From the NCBI GenBank assembly GCA_034359265.1, contig CP136897.1, positions 31,917,501 through 31,981,500 of the forward strand: a stretch of 64,000 bases of DNA, read 5' to 3'. Positions 56,399 to 64,000 of the stretch are shown here, in pieces. The notes beneath the pieces were generated by a model that saw only the letters and a list, made by a program, of their open reading frames with translations, was not told the DNA's origin and did not search any database. The translations under genes were made by a program, and so were the position numbers. Source of the DNA: Canna indica (lineage: Eukaryota > Streptophyta > Magnoliopsida > Zingiberales > Cannaceae). How positions within the stretch are numbered: the first letter of the stretch is position 1; each line of letters starts with the position of its first letter.

Positions 56399-56766
56399 AT
56401 CATGCACTTCTGATCGTCGGCTAATAAGGGTGAGTGTCCGAGGGATAGCTCGGGGTCATTTTCTTCGTCTCTTCGCGCGCCTTTTAGCGCCACGTGAAAA
56501 GCTGAAATCGAACAATAATGCACGGAGTTACGCCCGTTTTAAACGAAAAATAATAATTGAAATGTTATTTTTCTTATTTATTTACAAATTTTAATTTTTC
56601 GGGTCGATTGGTCGATCGAGCCGGCCGTAGAGGTTGCGGCGAGCCCCGCGCGGGCGATCGACAGCCAAATTTTATGTCGACGACGTCGTCCGTCCTTAAC
56701 GTTTGGTTAGAAAGATTGGTAAAAAAAATGATCTCGTCGTGCAATCAAATAGGTAGTAAAAAAAAA

Positions 56767-56883
56767 GATGCAACACGAGGAATTCCCAGGGGTTCACCCA
56801 TCCTAGTACTACTCTCGCTCAAGCACGCTTAACTTCGGAGTTCTGGTGGGATCCGGTGCGTTAGTGCTGGTATGATCGCACCC
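56767..56883 (-). rRNA. 5S rRNA: 5S rRNA unit 119
   Basis: Twin of unit 111 ('gaggaattccc', 'ctggtggg'). Confidence 0.88.
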
Positions 56884-57251
56884 GTCGTGCACTTCTGATC
56901 GTCGGCTAATAAGGGTGAGCGTCCGAGGGATAGCTCGGGGTCATTTTCTTCGTCTCCTCGCGCGCCTTTTAGCGCCACGTGAAAAGCTGAAATCGGATAA
57001 TAATGCACGCAGTTACGCCCGTTTTAAACGAAAAATAATAATTGAAATGTTATTTTTCTTATTTATTTACAAATTTTAATTTTTCGGGTCGGTTGGTCGA
57101 TCGAGCCGGCCGTAGAGGTTGCGGCGGGCCCCGAACGGGCGATCGACAGCAAAATTTTATGTCGACGACGTCGTCCGTCCTTAACGTTTGGTTAGAAAGA
57201 TTGGTAAAAAAAATGATCTCGTCGTGCAATCAAATTAGTAGTAAAAAAAAA

Positions 57252-57368
57252 GATGCAACACGAGGACTTCCCAGGGGTTCACCCATCCTAGTACTACTCT
57301 CGCCCAAGCACGCTTAACTTCGGAGTTCTGATGGGATCCGGTGCGTTAGTGCTGGTATGATCGCACCC
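57252..57368 (-). rRNA. 5S rRNA: 5S rRNA unit 120
   Basis: 'gatgcaac', 'ggggttcac'. First gene of the 2,425-bp tandem duplication (twin: unit 125). Confidence 0.93.
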
Positions 57369-57736
57369 GTCGTGCACTTCTGATCGTCGGCTAATAAGGG
57401 TGAGCGTCCGAGGGATAGCTCGGGGTCATTTTCTTCGTCTCCTCGCGCGCCTTTTAGCGCCACGTGAAAAGCTGAAATCGGACAATAATGCACGGAGTTA
57501 CGCTCGTTTTAAACGAAAAATAATAATTGAAATGTTATTTTTCTTATTTATTTACAAATTTTAATTTTTCGGGTCGGTTGGTCGATCGAGCCGGCCGTAG
57601 AGGTTGCGGCGGGCCACGCGCGGGCGATCGACAGCAAAATTTTATGTCGATGACGTCGTCCGTCCTTAACGTTTGGTTAGAAAGATTGGTAAAAAAAATG
57701 ATCTCGTCGTGCAATCAACTAGGTAGTAAAAAAAAA

Positions 57737-57853
57737 GGTGCAACACGAGGACTTCCCAGGCGGTCACCCATCCTAGTACTACTCTCGCCCAAGCACCATT
57801 AACTTCGGAGTTCTGATGGGATCCAGTGCGTTAGTCATGGTATGATCGCACCT
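57737..57853 (-). rRNA. 5S rRNA: 5S rRNA unit 121
   Basis: 'cccaggcgg', A-box 'caagcaccattaac', 'gatccagtgcgttagtcatg', 5' start 'gcacct'. Twin: unit 126. Confidence 0.85.
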
Positions 57854-58221
57854 GTCTTGCACTTCTGATCGTCGGCTAATATGGGTGAGCGTCCGAGGGA
57901 TAGCTCGGGGTCATTTTCTTCGTCTCTTCGCGCTCGTTTTAGCGGCACGTGAAAAGATGAAATCGGACAATAATGCACAAAGTTACGCCCGTTTTAAACG
58001 AAAAATAATAATTGAAATGTTATTTTTCTTATTTATTTACAAATTTTAATTTTTCGGGTCGGTTGGTCGATCGAGCCGGCCGTAGAGGTTGCGGCGGGCC
58101 CCGCGCGGGCTATCGACAGCCAAATTTTATGTCGACGACGTCGGCCGTCCTTAACGTTTGGTTAGAAAGATTGGTAAAAAAAATGATCTCGTCGTGCAAT
58201 CAAATAGGTAGTAAAAAAAAA

Positions 58222-58338
58222 GGTGCAACACGAGGACTTCCCAGGGGGTCACCAATCCTAGTACTACTGTCGCCCAAGCACGCTTAACTTCGGAGTTCTG
58301 ATGGGATCCGGTGCGTTAGTGCTAGTATGATCGCACCC
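58222..58338 (-). rRNA. 5S rRNA: 5S rRNA unit 122
   Basis: C-box 'caccaatcct', IE 'ctgtcg', 'gctagtatg'. Twin: unit 127. Confidence 0.87.
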
Positions 58339-58706
58339 ATCATGCACTTCTGATCGTCGGCTAATAAGGGTTAGCGTCCGAGGGATAGCTCGGGGTCATT
58401 TTCTTCGTCCCTTCGCGCTCCTTTTAGCGCCACGTGAAAAGCTGAAATCAGACAATAATGCACGGAGTTACGCCCGTTTTAAACGAAAAATAATAATTGA
58501 AATGTTATTTTTCTTATTTATTTACAAATTTTAATTTTTCGGGTCGGTTGGTCGATCGAGTCGGCCGTAGAGGTTGCGGCGGGCTCCGTGCGGGCGATCG
58601 ACAGCCAAATTTTATGTCGACGACGTCGTCCGTCCTTAACGTTTGGTTAGAAAGATTGGTAAAAAAAATGATCTCGTCGTGCAATCAAATAGGTAGTAAA
58701 AAAAAA

Positions 58707-58823
58707 GGTGCAACACGAGGACTTCCCAGGGGGTCACCCATCCTAGTACTACTCTCGCCCAAGCACGCTTAACTTCGGAGTTCTGATGGAATCCTGTGCG
58801 TTAGTGCTGGTATGATCGCACCC
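58707..58823 (-). rRNA. 5S rRNA: 5S rRNA unit 123
   Basis: 'gatggaatcctgtgcg'; boxes intact. Twin: unit 128. Confidence 0.93.
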
Positions 58824-59191
58824 GTCGTGCACTTCTGATCGTCGGCTAATAAGGGTGAGCGTCCGAGGGATAGCTCGTGGTCATTTTCTTCGTCTCTTCG
58901 CGCTCCTTTTAGCGCCACATGAAAAGCTGAAATCGGACAATAATGCACGGAGTTACGCCCGTTTTAAACGAAAAATAATAATTGAAATGTTATTTTTCTT
59001 ATTTATTTACGAATTTTAATTTTTCGGGTCGATTGGTCGATCGAGCCGGCCGTAGAGGTTGCGGCGGGCCCCGCGCGGGCGATCGACAGCCAAATTTTTT
59101 GTGGACGACGTCGTCCGTCCTTAACGTTTGGTTAGAAAGATTGGTAAAAAAAATGATCTCGTCGTGCAATCAAATAGGTAGTAAAAAAAAA

Positions 59192-59308
59192 GGTGCAACA
59201 CGAGGACTTCCCAGGGGGGCACCCATCCTAGTACTACTCTCGCCCAAGCACGCTTGACTGCGGAGTTCTGATGGGATCCGGTGCGTTAGTGCTGGTATGA
59301 TCGCACCC
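59192..59308 (-). rRNA. 5S rRNA: 5S rRNA unit 124
   Basis: 'caggggggcaccc', 'cttgactgcgg'. Twin: unit 129. Confidence 0.92.
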
Positions 59309-59676
59309 GTCATGCACTTCTGATCGTCGGCTAATAAGGGTGAGCGTCCGAGGGATAGCTCGGGGTCATTTTCTTCGTCTCTTCGCGCGCCTTTTAGCGC
59401 AACGTGGAAAGCTGAAATCGGACAATAATGCACGGAGTTATGCCCGTTTTAAACGAAAAATAATAATTGAAATGTTATTTTTCTTATTTATTTACAAATT
59501 TTAATTTTTCGGGTCGGTTGGTCGATCGAGCCGGCCGTAGAGGTTGCGGCGGGCCCCGAACGGGCGATCGACAGCAAAATTTTATGTCGACGACGTCGTC
59601 CGTCCTTAACGTTTGGTTAGAAAGATTGGTAAAAAAAATGATCTCGTCGTGCAATCAAATAGGTAGTAAAAAAAAA

Positions 59677-59793
59677 GATGCAACACGAGGACTTCCCAGG
59701 GGTTCACCCATCCTAGTACTACTCTCGCCCAAGCACGCTTAACTTCGGAGTTCTGATGGGATCCGGTGCGTTAGTGCTGGTATGATCGCACCC
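59677..59793 (-). rRNA. 5S rRNA: 5S rRNA unit 125
   Basis: Twin of unit 120 at 2,425 bp. Confidence 0.93.
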
Positions 59794-60161
59794 GTCGTGC
59801 ACTTCTGATCGTCGGCTAATAAGGGTGAGCGTCCGAGGGATAGCTCGGGGTCATTTTCTTCGTCTCCTCGCGCGCCTTTTAGCGCCACGTGAAAAGCTGA
59901 AATCGGACAATAATGCACGGAGTTACGCTCGTTTTAAACGAAAAATAATAATTGAAATGTTATTTTTCTTATTTATTTACAAATTTTAATTTTTCGGGTC
60001 GGTTGGTCGATCGAGCCGGCCGTAGAGGTTGCGGCGGGCCACGCGCGGGCGATCGACAGCAAAATTTTATGTCGATGACGTCGTCCGTCCTTAACGTTTG
60101 GTTAGAAAGATTGGTAAAAAAAATGATCTCGTCGTGCAATCAACTAGGTAGTAAAAAAAAA

Positions 60162-60278
60162 GGTGCAACACGAGGACTTCCCAGGCGGTCACCCATCCTA
60201 GTACTACTCTCGCCCAAGCACCATTAACTTCGGAGTTCTGATGGGATCCAGTGCGTTAGTCATGGTATGATCGCACCT
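60162..60278 (-). rRNA. 5S rRNA: 5S rRNA unit 126
   Basis: Twin of unit 121, no difference seen. Confidence 0.85.
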
Positions 60279-60646
60279 GTCTTGCACTTCTGATCGTCGG
60301 CTAATATGGGTGAGCGTCCGAGGGATAGCTCGGGGTCATTTTCTTCGTCTCTTCGCGCTCGTTTTAGCGGCACGTGAAAAGATGAAATCGGACAATAATG
60401 CACAAAGTTACGCCCGTTTTAAACGAAAAATAATAATTGAAATGTTATTTTTCTTATTTATTTACAAATTTTAATTTTTCGGGTCGGTTGGTCGATCGAG
60501 CCGGCCGTAGAGGTTGCGGCGGGCCCCGCGCGGGCTATCGACAGCCAAATTTTATGTCGACGACGTCGGCCGTCCTTAACGTTTGGTTAGAAAGATTGGT
60601 AAAAAAAATGATCTCGTCGTGCAATCAAATAGGTAGTAAAAAAAAA

Positions 60647-60763
60647 GGTGCAACACGAGGACTTCCCAGGGGGTCACCAATCCTAGTACTACTGTCGCCC
60701 AAGCACGCTTAACTTCGGAGTTCTGATGGGATCCGGTGCGTTAGTGCTAGTATGATCGCACCC
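60647..60763 (-). rRNA. 5S rRNA: 5S rRNA unit 127
   Basis: Twin of unit 122, no difference seen. Confidence 0.87.
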
Positions 60764-61131
60764 ATCATGCACTTCTGATCGTCGGCTAATAAGGGTTAGC
60801 GTCCGAGGGATAGCTCGGGGTCATTTTCTTCGTCCCTTCGCGCTCCTTTTAGCGCCACGTGAAAAGCTGAAATCAGACAATAATGCACGGAGTTACGCCC
60901 GTTTTAAACGAAAAATAATAATTGAAATGTTATTTTTCTTATTTATTTACAAATTTTAATTTTTCGGGTCGGTTGGTCGATCGAGTCGGCCGTAGAGGTT
61001 GCGGCGGGCTCCGTGCGGGCGATCGACAGCCAAATTTTATGTCGACGACGTCGTCCGTCCTTAACGTTTGGTTAGAAAGATTGGTAAAAAAAATGATCTC
61101 GTCGTGCAATCAAATAGGTAGTAAAAAAAAA

Positions 61132-61248
61132 GGTGCAACACGAGGACTTCCCAGGGGGTCACCCATCCTAGTACTACTCTCGCCCAAGCACGCTTAACTT
61201 CGGAGTTCTGATGGAATCCTGTGCGTTAGTGCTGGTATGATCGCACCC
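61132..61248 (-). rRNA. 5S rRNA: 5S rRNA unit 128
   Basis: Twin of unit 123, no difference seen. Confidence 0.93.
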
Positions 61249-61616
61249 GTCGTGCACTTCTGATCGTCGGCTAATAAGGGTGAGCGTCCGAGGGATAGCT
61301 CGTGGTCATTTTCTTCGTCTCTTCGCGCTCCTTTTAGCGCCACATGAAAAGCTGAAATCGGACAATAATGCACGGAGTTACGCCCGTTTTAAACGAAAAA
61401 TAATAATTGAAATGTTATTTTTCTTATTTATTTACGAATTTTAATTTTTCGGGTCGATTGGTCGATCGAGCCGGCCGTAGAGGTTGCGGCGGGCCCCGCG
61501 CGGGCGATCGACAGCCAAATTTTTTGTGGACGACGTCGTCCGTCCTTAACGTTTGGTTAGAAAGATTGGTAAAAAAAATGATCTCGTCGTGCAATCAAAT
61601 AGGTAGTAAAAAAAAA

Positions 61617-61733
61617 GGTGCAACACGAGGACTTCCCAGGGGGGCACCCATCCTAGTACTACTCTCGCCCAAGCACGCTTGACTGCGGAGTTCTGATGGG
61701 ATCCGGTGCGTTAGTGCTGGTATGATCGCACCC
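61617..61733 (-). rRNA. 5S rRNA: 5S rRNA unit 129
   Basis: Twin of unit 124, no difference seen. Confidence 0.92.
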
Positions 61734-62101
61734 GTCATGCACTTCTGATCGTCGGCTAATAAGGGTGAGCGTCCGAGGGATAGCTCGGGGTCATTTTCTT
61801 CGTCTCTTCGCGCGCCTTTTAGCGCAACGTGGAAAGCTGAAATCGGACAATAATGCACGGAGTTATGCCCGTTTTAAACGAAAAATAATAATTGAAATGT
61901 TATTTTTCTTATTTATTTACAAATTTTAATTTTTCGGGTCGGTTGGTCGATCGAGCCTGCCGTAGAGGTTGCGGCGGGCCCCGCGCGGGCGATCGACAGC
62001 CAAATTTTATGTCGACGACGTCGTCCGTCCTTAACGTTTGGTTAGAAAGATTGGTAAAAAAAATAATCTCGTCGTGCTATCAAATAGGTAGTAAATAAAA
62101 A

Positions 62102-62218
62102 GATGCAACACGAGGACTTCCCAGGGGTTCACCCATCCTAGTACTACTCTCGCCCAAGCACGCTTAACTTCAGAGTTCTGATGGGATCCGGTGCGTTAGT
62201 GCTGGTATGATCGCACCC
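62102..62218 (-). rRNA. 5S rRNA: 5S rRNA unit 130
   Basis: 'gatgcaac', 'ggggttcac', 'ttcagag'. Terminator tract interrupted ('gtaaataaaaagatgc'). Confidence 0.9.
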
Positions 62219-62587
62219 GTCGTGCACTTCTGATCGTCGGCTAATAAGGGTGAGCGTCCGAGGGATAGCTCGGGGTCATTTTCTTCGTCTCCTCGCGCGC
62301 CTTTTAGCGCCACGTGAAAAGCTGAAATCGGATAATAATGCACGGAGTTACGCCCGTTTTAAATGAAAAATAATAATTGAAATGTTATTTTTCTTATTTA
62401 TTTACAAATTTTAATTTTTTGGGTCGGTAGGTCGATCGAGCCCGCCTTAGAGGTTGCGGCGGGCCCCTCGCGGGCGATCGACAGCCAAGATTTATGGCGA
62501 TGACGTCGTCCGTCCTTAACGTTTGGTTAGAAAGCTTGGTAAAATAAATGATCTCGTCGTGCAATCAAATAGGTAGTAAAAAAAAAA

Positions 62588-62704
62588 GGTGCAACACGAG
62601 GACTTCCCAAGGGGTCACCCATCCTAGTACCACTCTCGTGCAAGCACGCTTAACTTCGGAGTTCTGATGGAATCCGGTGCGTTAGTGCTAGTATGATCGC
62701 ACCC
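62588..62704 (-). rRNA. 5S rRNA: 5S rRNA unit 131
   Basis: 'cccaagggg', 'tagtaccactctcgtgcaag', 'gatggaatcc', 'gctagtatg'. Confidence 0.87.
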
Positions 62705-63072
62705 GTCATGCACTTCTGATCGTCGGCTAATAAGGGTGAGCGTCCGAGGGACAACTCGGGGTCATTTTCTTCGTCTCTTCGCGCGCGTTTCAGCGCCACG
62801 TGAAAAGCTAAAATCGAACAATAATGCATGGAGTTACGCCCGTTTTAAACGAAAAATAATAATTGAAATGTTATTTTTCTTATTTATTTACAAATTTTAA
62901 TTTTTCGGGTCGGTTGGTCGATCTAGCCGGCCGTAGAGGTTGCGGCGGGCCCCGCGTGGGCGATCGACAGCCAAGATTTATGGCGACGACGTCGTTCGTC
63001 CTTAACGTTTGGTTAGAAAGATTGGTAAAAAAAATGATCTCGTCGTGCAATCAAATAGGTAGTAAAAAAACA

Positions 63073-63189
63073 AGTGCAACACGAGGACTTGCCAGGGGGT
63101 CACCCATCCTAGTACTACTCTCGCCCAAGCACGCTTAACTTCGGAGTTCTGATGGGATTCGGTGCGTTAGTGCTGGTATGATCGCACCC
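63073..63189 (-). rRNA. 5S rRNA: 5S rRNA unit 132
   Basis: 'agtgc', 'cttgccagg', 'gggattcggtg'. Broken terminator tract. Confidence 0.9.
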
Positions 63190-63558
63190 GTCATGCACTT
63201 CTGATCGTCGGCTGATAAGGGTGAGCGTCCGAGGGACAGCTCGGGGTCATTTTCTTCGTCTCTTCGTGCGCCTTTCAGCACCATGTGAAAAGCTGAAATC
63301 GAACAATAATGCACAGTGTTACGCCCGTTTTAAACGAAAAATAATAATTGAAATATTATTTTTCTTATTTATTTACAAATTTTAATTTTTCGGGTCGGTT
63401 GGCAGATCAAGCCGGCCGTAGAGGTTGCGGCGGGCCCCGCGCGGGCGATCGACAGCCAAGATTTATGGCGACGACGTTGTCCATCCTTAACGTTTGGTTA
63501 GAAAGATTGCTAAAAAAAATGATCTCGTCGTGCAATCAAATAGGTAGTAAAAAAAAAA

Positions 63559-63675
63559 GGTGCAACGCGAGGACTTCCCGAGGGGTCACCCATCCTAGTA
63601 CCACTCAAACGCAAGCACGCTTAACTTCGGAGTTCTGATGGAATCCAGAGCGTTAGTGCTAGTATGATCGCACCC
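63559..63675 (-). rRNA. 5S rRNA: 5S rRNA unit 133
   Basis: 'aacgcgagg', 'cttcccgagggg', IE destroyed ('ccactcaaacgcaagc'), 'gatggaatccagagcg'. Possibly inactive. Confidence 0.82.
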
Positions 63676-64000
63676 GTCATGCACTTCTGATCGTCGGCTA
63701 ATAAGGGTGAGCGTCCGAGGGACAACTCGGGGTCATTTTCTTCGTCTCTTCGCGCGCGTTTCAGCGCCACACGAAAAGCTAAAATCGGACAATAATGCAC
63801 GGAGTTACGCCCGTTTTAAACGAAAAATAATAATTGAAATGTTATTTTTCTTATTTATTTAAAAATTTTAATTTTTCGGGTCGGTTGGTCGATCGAGCCG
63901 GCCGTAGAGGTTGCGGCGGGCCCCACGCGGGCGATCGACAGCCTAGATTTATGGCAACGACGTCGTTCGTCCTTAACGTTTGGTTAGAAAGATTGGTAAA
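63676..64000. other. Partial spacer at window end
   Basis: The upstream region of unit 133 followed by a type A spacer, cut off inside the second A-tract just before the next 5S gene would begin. The array evidently continues beyond the window. Confidence 0.95.

Larger units (their letters stand above)
51222..57526. repeat. Five-unit segment duplicated at 3,880-bp offset
   Basis: Segments 51222-53646 and 55102-57526 correspond unit by unit (108-112 with 116-120). Three units of different origin (113-115) lie between them. Confidence 0.88.
57042..61891. repeat. Five-unit tandem duplication, 2 x 2,425 bp
   Basis: Segments 57042-59466 and 59467-61891 are almost identical by eye. The one clear difference is 'caaattagtag' near 57232 against 'caaataggtag'. 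This is the youngest-looking duplication in the window. Confidence 0.92.
1..64000 (-). repeat. Tandem 5S rDNA array, about 485-bp unit
   Basis: The entire window is one head-to-tail array. The 117-bp 5S body recurs at 485-bp spacing, for example starts at 829, 1314, 1799 and 2285, and every copy has the same orientation. I located 133 gene copies or remnants plus one gene-less unit. Unit length varies: about 310 bp in truncated units, about 474 bp where an 11-bp GC block is lost, and about 557 bp where a 73-bp spacer segment is duplicated. Every gap of more than 300 bp between genes is the same non-transcribed spacer, described at 35459-35827, and nothing else was seen in those gaps. No foreign insertion interrupts the array. 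The 5S sequence type indicates a flowering plant; the species is not identified. Confidence 0.98.

Noticed and set aside
1..64000. CRISPR-like or satellite interpretation of the regular repeats
   Set aside because: The unit is 485 bp with a recognisable 5S gene, not a short repeat with unique spacers, and all parts of the unit repeat.
1..64000. Cassandra-type retroelement carrying 5S-like sequence in its terminal repeats
   Set aside because: No long terminal repeat boundaries, primer-binding site or polypurine tract were seen between copies, and the spacing is too short and uniform.
1..64000. tRNA genes, 45S rDNA or telomeric repeats mixed in the array
   Set aside because: No B-box-like tRNA pattern, no 18S or 25S sequence and no TTTAGGG runs were found by reading.

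Overview
This window is a single uninterrupted tandem array of plant nuclear 5S ribosomal RNA genes. Each repeat is about 485 bp: a 117-bp 5S gene body plus a spacer of about 368 bp. All genes lie on the minus strand. I count 133 gene copies or remnants, plus one repeat that has lost its gene. The 5S body matches the angiosperm type: a 5' GGGTGCGATC start, A-box, intermediate element and C-box at the classical internal positions, and an end at GTTGCACC followed directly by a T-tract. The organism is therefore very probably a flowering plant. I do not recognise the spacer well enough to name a genus. No protein-coding gene, tRNA, transposon or CRISPR array is visible.

Repeat anatomy, read along the minus (gene) strand: a spacer with a TTATTA TATA-like box at about -29 to -24 and a C at -1; the 5S gene; a primary T8-T10 Pol III terminator; a second T7-T8 run about 40 bp further on; a perfect 12-bp CpG palindrome (GACGACGTCGTC); a GC-rich block; an AT-rich block of about 60 bp; and a CACGTG motif about 95 bp upstream of the next gene.

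Layout (units are numbered 0 to 133 from the left). 1-3000: older-looking, divergent copies with the 'aagatttatggcg' spacer type (type A). 3000-11600: mostly type B spacer ('aaattttatgtcg'), with a 960-bp dimer duplication. 11600-16300: a rearrangement-rich zone with 5'-truncated genes, short 310-bp units, 73-bp spacer duplications and the gene-less unit. 16300-24000: type B, with a 962-bp dimer repeated. 24000-34650: an 11-unit block of about 5.3 kb present twice in tandem. 34650-51000: mixed A and B types, with an internally deleted 5S gene and a 156-bp spacer duplication. 51000-62000: young, homogeneous copies in multi-unit duplications (offset 3,880 bp, and a 2,425-bp tandem pair that looks nearly identical). 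62300-64000: type A again, ending inside a spacer.

Functionally, the intact copies would be transcribed by RNA polymerase III with TFIIIA on the internal control region, giving 5S rRNA for the large ribosomal subunit. A minority are recognisable pseudogenes. The main biological interest is the recombination history recorded in the array: unequal crossovers whose breakpoints can be seen inside units, deletions between short repeats, and patchwork spacer subfamilies. I found no sign of a new gene system.
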